The position numbers were made by a program, and so were the translations under genes. Positions 45,038-57,573 of a stretch of DNA of 64,000 nt are shown here, in pieces. Every line of letters starts with the position of its first letter. Position 1 is the first letter of the stretch. The notes beneath the pieces were generated by a model that was not told where the DNA came from, made no database searches, and saw only the letters and a program-made list of their open reading frames with translations. Source of the DNA: Paraburkholderia aromaticivorans (GTDB lineage Bacteria; Pseudomonadota; Gammaproteobacteria; Burkholderiales; Burkholderiaceae); NCBI RefSeq assembly GCF_002278075.1, contig NZ_CP022990.1, forward strand, positions 1,302,001-1,366,000, given 5' to 3'.

Positions 45038-45106
45038 AACCGGTGTGCGGTTCCGGATGAGTGCGGGCCCGCTTTCAAAGGCGCGGGCTCGCGCGGTCAC
45101 GCTTCA

Positions 45107-45141
45107 CGCTTCTCGCTTCTCGCTTCTCGCTTCTCGCTTCT
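45107..45141. repeat. Five perfect 7-bp tandem repeats
   Basis: CGCTTCT is repeated five times, with degenerate copies (ending in CACG) on both sides. Non-coding, between convergent genes, directly before the DUF4148 stop codon. Confidence 0.85.
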
Positions 45142-45145
45142 CGCT

Positions 45146-45454
45146 TCACGGATGGTTGTACATCGCATTCCAGTCCGCTTTTGAAACGGCCGGACGCCCC
45201 GCGTCCGACGAACCGTTCGGCGTGCCGCCAAAACCTGTCGCGGCGTGACGCGCCGCCACCTTTGCTTCGGCGGCCTGAATATCGGCCGGATAGGTCGGAT
45301 CTTCACCGCGTGCCGGGTTATAGCCCGCCTGCTCCAGTTCGATCAGTTCGGCGCGTACTTGCGCGCGCGTGAGGGGCTGGTTCGACTGAGCGAACACGGC
45401 AACCGGCGCGGCAAGGGCAGCGGCAACCACAACGGCTTGAATGAGCGACTTCAT
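45146..45454 (-). CDS. DUF4148 secreted small protein
   Basis: 102 residues: signal peptide (cleavage near AVFAQ, residue 23), then TRAQVRAELIELEQAGYNPARGEDPTYP, the signature of DUF4148 proteins that are abundant in Burkholderia and relatives. Periplasmic, function unknown. A second member is encoded at 46197 on the other strand. Near the metal-resistance operon, but no copy of the 16-bp element at 46038 precedes this gene; only a lone ATGACA half-site at about 45514. Confidence 0.88.
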   Translation of the reverse strand: MKSLIQAVVVAAALAAPVAVFAQSNQPLTRAQVRAELIELEQAGYNPARGEDPTYPADIQAAEAKVAARHAATGFGGTPNGSSDAGRPAVSKADWNAMYNHP

Positions 45455-45740
45455 GATGACTACCTCCAGACTTTGCTTTGTCCTGCTACGAACAACCCTG
45501 TTCGCAACTCGGTGATGACAGTCTAGAAAGGTGAGCCCTTCAGAATAAGGGCCGCCAGTGGGGAGGATTGTTGTCGAATCTGGATAAACCGTGGCCGGGC
45601 CACCTGTCTCGCAACGAGACGGCTGGATCGGGCGAAAACGGGTATCGGCACGCCGCGCAACAGACCTTCACCGCATCCGCAACAACGGCCGCGTTCGCGG
45701 GCCTGCCGGCCTGCTTGCGAGACACGGATCGCGTGCCGCG

Positions 45741-45962
45741 CTAACGGCGCGGGAAGACACACAGATGCGTCTTCACATACAGATTCGGATTGCCGCAACG
45801 ATGGCCTGCGTAGTCGATCTGCTCGCCCGGCGCGAGATTCGCCGGCGCCGCCGCTCGTGTCGAGTCCGACGTACCGGCCGGCTTGCGACTGTTGCCTGCA
45901 CATCCGGCAAGACCCGCAGCAATGACGGCCGCGACGAGAAATCTGAACATGAATGCACGCAT
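45741..45962 (-). CDS. Small lipoprotein, hypothetical
   Basis: 73 residues from the ATG giving MRAFMFRF (the open frame begins earlier). Lipoprotein signal with AAGLAGCAG lipobox, then a short charged region and a C-terminal part containing two cysteines (HRCGNPNLYVKTHLCVF) that could form a disulfide. No family recognised. The 16-bp element identical to the one upstream of czcC lies 75 bp upstream. Confidence 0.65.
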   Translation of the reverse strand: MRAFMFRFLVAAVIAAGLAGCAGNSRKPAGTSDSTRAAAPANLAPGEQIDYAGHRCGNPNLYVKTHLCVFPRR

Positions 45963-46037
45963 GTTTCGCCGCCCGGCCGCTCGTGAAAGAAGAGTGTCAT
46001 CGTGCTCCACGAAGGTCGCCGTCAACCTCACGCCGGA

Positions 46038-46053
46038 ATGACAAAAATCTCAT
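46038..46053 (+). promoter_or_regulatory. Putative CzcR/CusR-type operator (copy 1)
   Basis: ATGACAAAAATCTCAT, identical over all 16 bases to the element upstream of czcC. It is an imperfect inverted repeat (ATGACA...T[C]TCAT) of the kind bound by CusR/CopR/CzcR regulators. It sits between the small lipoprotein gene (minus) and the DUF4148 gene (plus). Confidence 0.6.
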
Positions 46054-46196
46054 GCACGCCGCGCCAGATGACGCTGTTGGCCACGCCACCCGCATCTGTC
46101 ATTTTTTTCATTTTGCGGTCACGGTGGCAAACCGCCCGCGACACATACTGGGCTCATGAATCCGCCAACCGGCGGTCATCACGAAGGAGATTCGAT

Positions 46197-46469
46197 ATGA
46201 ACGTTACCAAGCTCGCCACCCTGTCTGTCGCCGCAATGGCGTTGATCGGCGCAGTCTCACAAGCGGCGCAGGCACAAGGCAAGACTCGCGCGCAGGTGCA
46301 TCAGGAGCTCGTTCAAGCCCAGCATGACGGCGTGATTCCAAACAGCAAGACACAATATCCGCCCAGTGCGGACAGGGTTGCCCGCAACAAGGAGTTACAC
46401 GCGCTGTCGTGGCATGCCGGCGAAAAGTCACCGCCAGTGGATCATCACGACACCTTCGCGGCGCGATAG
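46197..46469 (+). CDS. DUF4148 secreted small protein (second copy)
   Basis: 90 residues from the ATG with AAGGAG upstream. Signal peptide (cleavage near AAQAQ) followed by KTRAQVHQELVQAQHDGVIP, the DUF4148 pattern, then a His-containing C-terminus (HALSWHAGEKSPPVDHHD). The open frame extends upstream but the ribosome site fixes the start. Probably in the metal-response regulon because of the element at 46038. Confidence 0.82.
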   Translation: MNVTKLATLSVAAMALIGAVSQAAQAQGKTRAQVHQELVQAQHDGVIPNSKTQYPPSADRVARNKELHALSWHAGEKSPPVDHHDTFAAR

Positions 46470-46478
46470 CGTCACGTA

Positions 46479-46504
46479 GCGCCGGGGGCCGACCTCCCCG
46501 GCGC
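46479..46504. terminator. Bidirectional terminator hairpin
   Basis: GCGCCGGGG pairs perfectly with CCCCGGCGC around an eight-base loop. It lies between the convergent DUF4148 gene and czcS. Confidence 0.6.
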
Positions 46505-46537
46505 AATTGTGCGTCTGTTGCCGATCAAGGTGGCCCC

Positions 46538-47983
46538 TCAATCCTTGCGCACCGGCTCGCGGTTCACGAGGGAGCTCAGGCCGCCCCCCACGCACTCGCG
46601 TCGCGGAAAGCGCAGCCAGAAACGCGTGCGAATATCAGGCTGGCTTTCGCAGCCGCAGTGTCCCGCGTGGCTGTTCATGATCGACTTCACGATGGCGAGG
46701 CCAAGCCCCGTACCCGATGCCGAGCCTTGCCGCGAAGGGTCGACACAATAAAACCGCTCGAATATGCGCTTGAGATGATGAGCCTCGATGCCCCGCCCCG
46801 AATCCGACACGGTCAGCGTGGTTGAATGGGCGTCTTCCTTGCAGTCGATCGTGATGATGCTGCCCTTCGGCGCCTGCACGAGCGCATTCGACAGCAGATT
46901 GCTGAGCGCGCGCTGGAAGAGCAGCAGATCGGCATGCACCGTACCCTGTCCCGTCACCTCGATCCTCACCTGCGCGTCTTCGGCCATCGGCTCGTAATAG
47001 CCCGCCACGCGCCCGGCTTCCGCGGCCGCGTCGAGCGGGCGAAAGGACAAGGCCGCGTCGGCCTGCTCCGAGCGCGCGAGGAACAGCATGTCCTCGATCA
47101 TGCGCGACAGCCGTTGATATTCGTCCACGCTCGATTCGATCACGTCACGGTAGTCTTCCGCGGTCCGGGGCTGTGACAGCGCCACCTGCGCGGCGGCAAG
47201 CAGATTGGTGAGCGGTGTGCGCATATCGTGCGCAAGATTGGATGAGAACTGACTGAGCCGCGTAAACGACTCGTCGAGTCGCGCCAGCATGCCGTTAAAG
47301 GCATGCTCCAGCTCCTTCAATTCGCCCGACGCGTCGAGTTCGGGCAAAGGCTGCGCGAGCCGGCTCGTCGACATCGCCTCGGCCTGGGCCGCGAGCCTTC
47401 GCAGCGGGAGCAAGCCCAGCGTGGCGATGCCGTATGCGAAGGCGGCGGAGAGAATCACGCCGAACACTTCGATGACGACCGCGGTATAGACCTGCGCCCG
47501 CAACAGGGCCCGGTCGCTGGTTCCATCGTACTGAACGGCGACACGCACCGACGACCCGGCCGCGTCATTGAGCGGCGCCATGGCGACGAGGTAGCGAAGA
47601 TTCGAGTCGGCCGGTGTGAGACCGGCCGGCACCCGGTCCACGCGGGCGGTGAGAAGCGGCGCATAAGACTGGAACCCGGGCGTGCTCAACAGGCGCTGAC
47701 CCGCTGCGTCGAAGATGGCAAGCGCCATGTTCTGGTGTCCATGCAGCAGGTCGATCCACGTTTGCGCATCGTGGGTAATCTCGTCGGTGGTCTGACTCGT
47801 GACCAGATGCGATTGCAGCCCCGCCAGCGTGCCGGACATGAGTTCGGCTGCGGTGGACTCGAGTCGGCTTCGCAGTGCCTCGCACAGCGCGAGGCCGCTC
47901 AGCGCGAGAATGATCGAGGTCGACAGAATGATCAGGACCGTCAGCCTCGTGCGAAGCGTTCGTGGAACGACGCTTCTGATCAA
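46538..47983 (-). CDS. czcS: Heavy-metal sensor histidine kinase (CzcS/CusS type)
   Basis: 481 residues: TM1 at about 14-36, a periplasmic sensor of about 130 residues, TM2 at about 165-190, HAMP linker, H-box [17 protein letters not shown] box [15 protein letters not shown], and G boxes DSGRGIE and GTGLGLAIV. This is the layout and sequence style of the heavy-metal kinase family that partners CzcR/CusR. The start overlaps the regulator stop by 4 bp. Last gene of the czcCBARS operon, so the kinase is made along with the pump. Confidence 0.9.
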   Translation of the reverse strand: MIRSVVPRTLRTRLTVLIILSTSIILALSGLALCEALRSRLESTAAELMSGTLAGLQSHLVTSQTTDEITHDAQTWIDLLHGHQNMALAIFDAAGQRLLSTPGFQSYAPLLTARVDRVPAGLTPADSNLRYLVAMAPLNDAAGSSVRVAVQYDGTSDRALLRAQVYTAVVIEVFGVILSAAFAYGIATLGLLPLRRLAAQAEAMSTSRLAQPLPELDASGELKELEHAFNGMLARLDESFTRLSQFSSNLAHDMRTPLTNLLAAAQVALSQPRTAEDYRDVIESSVDEYQRLSRMIEDMLFLARSEQADAALSFRPLDAAAEAGRVAGYYEPMAEDAQVRIEVTGQGTVHADLLLFQRALSNLLSNALVQAPKGSIITIDCKEDAHSTTLTVSDSGRGIEAHHLKRIFERFYCVDPSRQGSASGTGLGLAIVKSIMNSHAGHCGCESQPDIRTRFWLRFPRRECVGGGLSSLVNREPVRKD

Positions 47984-48660
47984 TTGCCACCCCCCCTGAC
48001 TTCGAGCACGTAGCCCATGCCTCGTACCGTGTGAATGAGCTTGGGTTCGTAGGCGTCGTCGACCTTGAAGCGCAGCCTCCTGATTGCCGAATCCACGACA
48101 TTCGTGTCGCTATTGAAGTTCATGTCCCACACCTGCGAGGCGATCGTCGCACGGGGCAGGATTTCGCCTTCCTTGCGCATGAGCAGCCACAGCAGCGTGA
48201 ACTCCTTCGCCGTGAGCAGGATCACATCGCCCTGACGGGTCGCTTTGCGCCGCGTCAGGTCCAGTTCGAGATCGGCAACTTTCAGCGACATGGAATCGCG
48301 CGGCTTGCCGCGCCTGAGGATCGACCTGACGCGCGCGACCAGTTCGACGAAGTCGAACGGCTTCGCGAGATAGTCGTCGGCGCCGAGTTCCAGCCCCTTG
48401 ACGCGGTCCCCCACGTCGTCGCGCGCGGTAAGAAACAGCACGGGCGTGGACCGTGTGCGGCGCAGATTCTGCAGCAGCGTCCAGCCGTCCTGTCCCGGCA
48501 GCATCACATCGAGAATCAGCAGGTCGTAGTCTTCCGTCTCCGCCTGGTGCTGACCCGTGACACCGTCTTCAGCCCAATCGACGACGTACCCCGCCTCCGA
48601 CAGCCCTTTGCGAAGATAGGCGCCGGTCTTCGGCTCGTCTTCCACCAACAGGATCCGCAT
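47980..48660 (-). CDS. czcR: Heavy-metal response regulator (OmpR family, CzcR/CusR type)
   Basis: 226 residues: receiver with EDE (7-9), phospho-acceptor Asp51 in [10 protein letters not shown] and Lys in YLAKPFDF, then an OmpR-type winged helix ([42 protein letters not shown]). The DMNFDSDTNVVD-like stretch is diagnostic of heavy-metal regulators such as CzcR, CopR and CusR. Begins 5 bp after the czcA stop. Likely binds the 16-bp element upstream of czcC and at 46038. Confidence 0.94.
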   Translation of the reverse strand: MRILLVEDEPKTGAYLRKGLSEAGYVVDWAEDGVTGQHQAETEDYDLLILDVMLPGQDGWTLLQNLRRTRSTPVLFLTARDDVGDRVKGLELGADDYLAKPFDFVELVARVRSILRRGKPRDSMSLKVADLELDLTRRKATRQGDVILLTAKEFTLLWLLMRKEGEILPRATIASQVWDMNFNSDTNVVDSAIRRLRFKVDDAYEPKLIHTVRGMGYVLEVRGGGN

Positions 48661-48665
48661 GCAAG

Positions 48666-51962
<3,297 letters not shown>

Positions 51963-51977
51963 TCATGCGCCGGGGCG

Positions 51978-53453
51978 CTACTCTTCCTCGACGCTGCCCT
52001 TCCCGAGTTCGGCCTTGAGGACGAAACTGTTCGAAGCGGCATACTTTTGACCGGGCCGCAGTCCGTTCACGATTTCGACGACCTTGTCGTCGCGGCGTCC
52101 CGTCTGAACAGACTGAGCGACAAACCCTCCGCGCGACTGCACGAAGATGGCGGGCGCGCCGTCGATGTCCTGCAACGCGTCGGCCGCCACGGCGAGCGGC
52201 ACGCTTTGCCGGCCGGCATCCACCGACACATTGACGAACATGCCCGGCCGCCACGCGCCGTCGGGATTCGGCAAGACCACGCGCGCCGGCGCGGTGCGGG
52301 TTTGCTCGCCGAGCAGCGCGCCGACGTAGGCGATCGGACCGCTCGACTTCGATTCGAAAGCGGTGGCGCTGACTGTAGCGGCGCGGCCGACCCGCACTTC
52401 GTTCAGGTGCTGGGCCGGCACCGCCATCTCGGCCCACACGGACGAGAGGTCGGAGAGAACGAAGAGCCTGGCATCCGCCGCGATTGCCTCGCCTGGCGTC
52501 GCGTGCTTTTCGACCACGGTGCCGGCAAACGGCGCGCGCAGCTCGTAACGGTTCAATGCGGCCGCCGACGCCGGCGCATCTAGCGCGGAGAGTTTCGCGC
52601 GGGCGTTCTGCGTGGCGATTTCGGCTTCGCGCAATTGCACCTGCGCCTCAAGATAGTCCTGCTCGGCCGAAATGCGTTCCTGCCACAAGGTCCTTTCGCG
52701 CGCGTACGAGGTTCTCGCCGCGGCGAGCCGGCGCTCCGCGCTCAGCAGTTCACTTCTGCGATCCGCGAGATCGGTGCTGACAATGACCGCCAGCACCTGG
52801 CCTTTGCCCACCTTCTCGCCGGCCGACACGCCGACCCGCTCCACGATGCCCGCCACGCGCGGGACCACGTGGGCCGTGCGATCCTCGTTAAAGCGGATTT
52901 CGCCGGGAAGCTGGACAGTCGTGAGCACCTGGGCGGGAGCGGCCTCGCCAAGGCGGATCTGGGCCGCGTCGATTTGCGCCGCATTGAGGGCGATCGCGCC
53001 GTCTGCCCGCGAAAAGACGAACGACGCGGATTGCTCGCCCCACTTGAGGTGAATGGCCGCGTCGAACACGTGAGGCTTGCCGATCGGTTCGGCGGATGTC
53101 CACTTCTGGCCCGCCGGCACGAATTGGAGCGGCATTTTCGAACCGTCGTAGCGGGTGATGGTGCCCGACAGGGCCACGCCGCGGTCCGCCGGCTCGCCGT
53201 CGACGAGCGGATAGACGATGAGCCGCGCGTCCCCCGGCTTTTCGGACAGCACGATTTCGACCGACAGCGCGCCATCGCCAAGAACGGTGCCGCCGTGGCG
53301 GCCGGACGGCTCCTGCGCTGCCGCTGAAGCGTCGCCGCTACCCGGAGCGCCTCCGGCATCCGGCGACTCGCGCGTCAACGCGAAGGCGGCGAGCGCGATG
53401 CTCACGCTGACGAGGGCCGCCATGGCGGCGATGAGGCGTTTTCTGCGCGGCAT
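51978..53453 (-). CDS. czcB: Heavy-metal efflux membrane fusion protein, CzcB type
   Basis: 491 residues from the ATG with AAGGA upstream. An N-terminal membrane anchor (residues 5-24) is followed by an extra N-terminal domain (about 45-150), a lipoyl domain (VVPRVAGIVERVGVSAGEKV), a coiled-coil hairpin, and barrel and membrane-proximal domains (NPDGAWRPGMFVNV). The extra domain is typical of CzcB-type adaptors. Central member of the tripartite pump. Confidence 0.92.
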   Translation of the reverse strand: MPRRKRLIAAMAALVSVSIALAAFALTRESPDAGGAPGSGDASAAAQEPSGRHGGTVLGDGALSVEIVLSEKPGDARLIVYPLVDGEPADRGVALSGTITRYDGSKMPLQFVPAGQKWTSAEPIGKPHVFDAAIHLKWGEQSASFVFSRADGAIALNAAQIDAAQIRLGEAAPAQVLTTVQLPGEIRFNEDRTAHVVPRVAGIVERVGVSAGEKVGKGQVLAVIVSTDLADRRSELLSAERRLAAARTSYARERTLWQERISAEQDYLEAQVQLREAEIATQNARAKLSALDAPASAAALNRYELRAPFAGTVVEKHATPGEAIAADARLFVLSDLSSVWAEMAVPAQHLNEVRVGRAATVSATAFESKSSGPIAYVGALLGEQTRTAPARVVLPNPDGAWRPGMFVNVSVDAGRQSVPLAVAADALQDIDGAPAIFVQSRGGFVAQSVQTGRRDDKVVEIVNGLRPGQKYAASNSFVLKAELGKGSVEEE

Positions 53454-53463
53454 GACAAATCCT

Positions 53464-54831
53464 TCAGGGTAAGCGTGGCGTTGGGGCCGCTGAGTTGCGC
53501 GAGGAGACGTCGACGAGCGGGACGCCGACAAGCCGCCCGATATCGGCGTAGGCAAGGTGCGCGTCCGTCAACGCCTGCACGTATTGCGACTGGCCCTGGA
53601 ACAACGTGCGCTGGGCATCCAGCACATCCAGAAAACCGAACTTGCCGAGTTCGTAGCCGCGCGACATTGCGTCGAGCGCTTCGCGCGCGGCCGGCAGAAC
53701 GTCGGTTTTCAGGCGTCGCGCCTCCAGATTCGATCTCTCGTAGTTCGCGTATGCCTGCGTCAATTCCAGTTGCAAGCGGGCTGTTTCGTTGTCGAAGTCG
53801 GCGCTCGCCTTCTCGGCTTTGTGAACCGATTCGAACAGCGCGCCCTTGTTGGTATCGAAAAGGGGAAGCGGAATGGACACGCCGACCACCGCCTGGTTGC
53901 CGGGAACTCCGCCCGTGACGACCCGCTTCATCCCCACGCTGAACGTGAGGTCGGGGATGCGCTTCGCGCGCTCCACGGAAATGGCGGCGTTGGCCCGACG
54001 CGTCTCCGCTTTTGCGGCGCGCGCAAGCGGCGCGTCGGATAAGCGCGGCAGGAGTTGGGTGAGTGACCCGATCGCCGGCACGCTTTCGATGTCGCCGCTC
54101 ACGGGCCGTCCTCGCACGAGCGGACTGCCCGTCACGTTCGCAAGCTTCTCCGCTGCAATCGTCAGCCGCGCGGCGGCGTTAGCCTGTTCGATCTGGACGC
54201 CGGTCGCGGCGACCCGCGCCTTGGTCGCCTCCACCGGCGACACCTTGCCCGCGCGCGCGCGTTTTTCCGCCAGTTCCGCCGACCGCGTCGCGATACCGGC
54301 GGACTCCTGCGCGACCCGCAACTGGCGTTGAGCCGCAAGCAACCCGTAAAACGCGGCGATGACGTCCGAGCGCAGGGCCGCGCCGCGCGCGTCGAGCGAT
54401 GCGAGCGCCACTTCGCGTCCGTAGGAGGCGACGTCGAGCCGCGCCTGACGCTTGCCGCCGAGTTCGACGGTCTGGTTGAGCAACGCCGTCGAGGTGCGCT
54501 CCGTGCCGCCGAATCCTTCCTGCAGCAGCGAGATCTGCGGATTGGGGCGCGCGCCCGCCTGCATGAATGTCCCGCTCGATGCATCCGCGTCGGCGCGCGC
54601 GCCGCGCAGCAACGGGTTGTTCTCGGCCGCGATGCCGAGCGCCTCGTCAAGGGGCAAGGCGGGACCGTCGCTCGACGGGGTCGGGGGCGGGGCCTGCGTC
54701 TGTGACTGCGTTTGTGAGTACTCTGCCGGCGGCGCGGATGGATCGCTCGGCGCAAGCAGCGCCGCCGGCTGTCCGTAAGCCGTGCTCACCGTGGCAAGCG
54801 CAAGGAAGGCAACAAGGTGGCGGGTGAACAT
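53464..54831 (-). CDS. czcC: Heavy-metal efflux outer-membrane protein, CzcC type
   Basis: 455 residues from the ATG giving MFTRHLVAF. Signal peptide with cleavage near AYGQ, a Pro/Ser/Gln-rich segment, then the outer-membrane-efflux repeats (ALGIAAENNPLLRGARADAD and the matching second half). First gene of the czcCBARS operon; the 16-bp CzcR-type element is 69 bp upstream of the ATG. Confidence 0.9.
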   Translation of the reverse strand: MFTRHLVAFLALATVSTAYGQPAALLAPSDPSAPPAEYSQTQSQTQAPPPTPSSDGPALPLDEALGIAAENNPLLRGARADADASSGTFMQAGARPNPQISLLQEGFGGTERTSTALLNQTVELGGKRQARLDVASYGREVALASLDARGAALRSDVIAAFYGLLAAQRQLRVAQESAGIATRSAELAEKRARAGKVSPVEATKARVAATGVQIEQANAAARLTIAAEKLANVTGSPLVRGRPVSGDIESVPAIGSLTQLLPRLSDAPLARAAKAETRRANAAISVERAKRIPDLTFSVGMKRVVTGGVPGNQAVVGVSIPLPLFDTNKGALFESVHKAEKASADFDNETARLQLELTQAYANYERSNLEARRLKTDVLPAAREALDAMSRGYELGKFGFLDVLDAQRTLFQGQSQYVQALTDAHLAYADIGRLVGVPLVDVSSRNSAAPTPRLP

Positions 54832-54900
54832 GGGCGTTTGAAACGTTGACCAGGTGCGACCGATGCTACGGCGCTGCCGCAGTGCCAACATGGTGGAAAA

Positions 54901-54916
54901 ATGAGATTTTTGTCAT
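54901..54916 (-). promoter_or_regulatory. Putative CzcR/CusR-type operator (copy 2) upstream of czcC
   Basis: The minus strand reads ATGACAAAAATCTCAT, the same 16 bases as at 46038. Centre about 77 bp upstream of the czcC ATG, a usual place for an OmpR-family activator site. Confidence 0.65.
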
Positions 54917-54994
54917 CTTCGGGGCGGCCCGGACGGCCGCGCCCTGATAATTACCTCACCCCACCCCCAACCCAGCCCAGACTATGGAGCCCCA

Positions 54995-55912
54995 ATGAAT
55001 CATCCAACCGCACAGCCCGCCCCATCCTTCGTTCGCCGCGTCGCGTTTCTCGGCCTCGGCGTGATGGGCTACCCCATGGCCGGCCATCTCGCGAAAGCCG
55101 GCCTCGACGTGACCGTGTACAACCGGACCGCGTCGAAAGCGCAGCAATGGGTCTCCGAGTACGGCGGCCGCGCCGCCGGCACGCCGCGGGAAGCCGCGGA
55201 CGGCGCCGAACTGGTGCTCGCCTGCGTCGGCAACGACGACGACCTGCGCAGCGTCACGCTCGGTGACGACGGCGCGTTTGCCGGCATGGCGCCGAACGCG
55301 GCGTTCGTCGATCACACGACAGCGTCGGCGAACGTCGCGCGCGAACTGGCGGAAATCGCGGGCCGCCAGGGTCTGCACTTCGTCGACGCGCCCGTGTCGG
55401 GCGGCCAGTCCGGCGCGCAGAACGGCAAGCTGACGATCATGTGCGGCGGCGAGCCGGCCGTCTTCGAACAGGCGTCCCCCGTGCTCGCGCACTACGCGGC
55501 GGCCGTCACGCTGATCGGCGCCGTCGGCGCCGGGCAACTGGCGAAGATGGTCAATCAGATCTGCATCGCGGGCATGGTGCAGGGACTCTCGGAGGCGATC
55601 AACTTCGGCCAGCTCGCGGGCCTCGACATGCCGCTCGTGCTGCAGGTGATCGGCAAGGGCGCGGCCGCCAGCTGGCAGATGGACAATCGCGGGCAGACCA
55701 TGATCGACGGCAAGTTCGACTACGGCTTTGCGGTCGACTGGATGCGCAAGGACCTCGGCTTCTGTCTCGACGAAGCGAAACGCAACGGCGCGTCGTTGCC
55801 CGTGACGGCGCTCGTCGATCAGTTCTATGCTGACGTGCAGTCGCTCGGCGGCAGCCGCTTCGACACCTCGAGCCTGATCTGGCGCTTGCGCGCGCTCAAG
55901 CCGGCCAGGTGA
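54995..55912 (+). CDS. Beta-hydroxyacid dehydrogenase (3-hydroxyisobutyrate / tartronate semialdehyde reductase family)
   Basis: 305 residues. Rossmann domain with GLGVMGYPMAGHL at residues 20-32 and the VYNRTASKA segment, favouring NAD(P) with an Arg after the second strand (often NADP). Substrate motif DAPVSGGQSGAQNGKL, catalytic Lys in GQLAKMVNQI, and the C-terminal all-helical dimerisation domain are complete. The exact substrate (tartronate semialdehyde, 3-hydroxyisobutyrate, sulfolactaldehyde and others) cannot be read. It is convergent with the sauU-like transporter, and the family includes enzymes of C2/C3 sulfonate metabolism, so a link to the adjacent cluster is possible but unproven. 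Confidence 0.92.
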   Translation: MNHPTAQPAPSFVRRVAFLGLGVMGYPMAGHLAKAGLDVTVYNRTASKAQQWVSEYGGRAAGTPREAADGAELVLACVGNDDDLRSVTLGDDGAFAGMAPNAAFVDHTTASANVARELAEIAGRQGLHFVDAPVSGGQSGAQNGKLTIMCGGEPAVFEQASPVLAHYAAAVTLIGAVGAGQLAKMVNQICIAGMVQGLSEAINFGQLAGLDMPLVLQVIGKGAAASWQMDNRGQTMIDGKFDYGFAVDWMRKDLGFCLDEAKRNGASLPVTALVDQFYADVQSLGGSRFDTSSLIWRLRALKPAR

Positions 55913-55968
55913 GCCAGATGAGCCAGGGCGGGCGCGCCCTTAGCCGGCCGCCCGCCGCGTTGCTTCAG

Positions 55969-56059
55969 TTGCTTACCTCAGTTGCTTACCTCAGTTGCTT
56001 ACCTCAGTTGCTTACCTCAGTTGCTTACCTCAGTTGCTTACCTCAGTTGCTTACCTCAG
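55969..56059. repeat. Seven perfect 13-bp tandem repeats
   Basis: TTGCTTACCTCAG is repeated seven times without any mismatch, followed by one degenerate copy that runs up to the stop codon of the MFS gene on the minus strand. It lies in the convergent space between the dehydrogenase and the transporter. It has no palindrome within the unit and no spacers, so it is a minisatellite and not a CRISPR array. Confidence 0.95.
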
Positions 56060-56068
56060 TTGCCTGCC

Positions 56069-57451
56069 TCACTTGCGCCACCGCAATGGCCGGCGCAAGT
56101 GATGGCGCTCCAGCCGTACCGCCGCCCCCGCGTGAAGGAACGACGGCATGCCGCCGAGCTCCGCGCCGGCGGTGCGCTCGCGCTCCTCGTCGGCCTCGAC
56201 GGTCTTGCCGGTGTCGATGAACAGCGCCGCCACGATACCGACCGCGAGCAGGCCCGCGGAGATATTGAACGGCACGTTGTAGCTGCCGGTCTTCTCGATC
56301 AGATAGCCGAACACCACCGGCGAGACCATTCCCGCGACACCGAAGCCCGTGTTCATCATGCCGCCGGCCGTGCCCGCATACTTGCCGGCAATGTCGAGCG
56401 GCAACGTCCACAGCACGGGGTTGGTGATTTCAAGGAAGAAGAACGAAGCCGACAGGAACCAGACGGCGGTGAGCGGATCGGTGGCGGACACCATCGGCAG
56501 CAGAAACACCAGCGAGCCGCCCATGCCCACCACCAGCACCGCACAGCGCGCGAAGCGCAAGCGCCCGGTGATCTTGTAGAGCTTGTCCGACACCACGCCG
56601 CCGAGCGTGTCGCCAACCACCCCCGCCAGCAGCGGCAGCGCGGTGAAGAGCGCCAGTTGTTTGAGATCGAATCCTCGCGATTCGCGCAGGTAGGACGGCA
56701 GCCAGGTCAGATAGACCCACAGCAGCCAGCCATAGCAGAAGTCCACAAAGGTGACGAGCCACATCCGGCGCACCAGTTTGCGCCACGGCGTGGCCGCGTG
56801 TTTGGCGCGGTCGCAGTCGCCGGCGCGGTAGCCGATTTCCGCGGTTTCCTCGGGCGTGATGCGCCGGTTCTGTTCCGGCGAGTTGGTGAACACGAACAGG
56901 TAGAGCACGGTCCAGGCGAGGCTCGCGATGCCGAGCAGAATGAATGCATCGCGCCAGCCGCCCGTGGCCACCACGGCCAGCACCAGCGGCGGCGTGACCG
57001 CGCCGCCCAGACGCGCGAAGCTGTGGGTAATGCCTTGCGCAAAACCGCGCTCGGCGACCGGCATCCAGTAAGTGAAGGCGCGCGTCGCGGTGGGAAACGC
57101 TCCGCCTTCGCCGACGCCGAGCGCGAAGCGCATCAGGACCAGCATCGTGACACTGCCGGCAAAGCCCGTGGCCAACGTGGCCACGCCCCAGATCAGCGAG
57201 AGCACCGTGAGCACCAGTTTCGGCCCGAACTTGTCGGCGAGCCAGCCGCCGATAATCTGCATTGCCGCATACGGATAAGCGAAGGCGGAAAACACCAGCC
57301 CCAGCTGAACGGTCGTGAGACCCATCTCGTGACGAATCAATGGACCGGCCACGGCAATGTTCACCCGATCGATGTATGAGATGAAATACATCAGGCACAT
57401 GACCGCCAGGATGATATGACGTGTCTTGACACGCCGGATACGCGTTTCCAT
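56069..57451 (-). CDS. sauU: MFS anion:cation symporter, sulfoacetate-type uptake (SauU-like)
   Basis: 460 residues from the ATG with AGGAG upstream. Twelve predicted membrane segments; ACS-family marks are FISYIDRVNIAVAGPLI in TM1, then GGWLADKFGPK, then RFALGVGEGGAFPTA. Downstream of the ligase/dehydrogenase pair in the same direction. In Cupriavidus necator the sulfoacetate cluster sauRSTU has an MFS transporter in this role. Substrate assignment rests on that gene context. Confidence 0.8.
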   Translation of the reverse strand: METRIRRVKTRHIILAVMCLMYFISYIDRVNIAVAGPLIRHEMGLTTVQLGLVFSAFAYPYAAMQIIGGWLADKFGPKLVLTVLSLIWGVATLATGFAGSVTMLVLMRFALGVGEGGAFPTATRAFTYWMPVAERGFAQGITHSFARLGGAVTPPLVLAVVATGGWRDAFILLGIASLAWTVLYLFVFTNSPEQNRRITPEETAEIGYRAGDCDRAKHAATPWRKLVRRMWLVTFVDFCYGWLLWVYLTWLPSYLRESRGFDLKQLALFTALPLLAGVVGDTLGGVVSDKLYKITGRLRFARCAVLVVGMGGSLVFLLPMVSATDPLTAVWFLSASFFFLEITNPVLWTLPLDIAGKYAGTAGGMMNTGFGVAGMVSPVVFGYLIEKTGSYNVPFNISAGLLAVGIVAALFIDTGKTVEADEERERTAGAELGGMPSFLHAGAAVRLERHHLRRPLRWRK

Positions 57452-57573
57452 GCTGTCTCCTGTTTCTCTCTTATGTGTATCGACCACGGCCATGACCGGC
57501 CGTCCGATTTACCGCGATGCGACTCATGAGGTGTGCTGCGCGCTGGCCGCCGTCGACCGCCGGCCGCGCGCCA

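Noticed and set aside
45523..45903. Minus-strand frame next to the small lipoprotein
   Set aside because: Overlaps the lipoprotein gene in another frame and has no ribosome site or recognisable features.
55969..56072. Direct repeats considered as a CRISPR array
   Set aside because: The units are 13 bp, contiguous and without spacers, and no cas genes are present.
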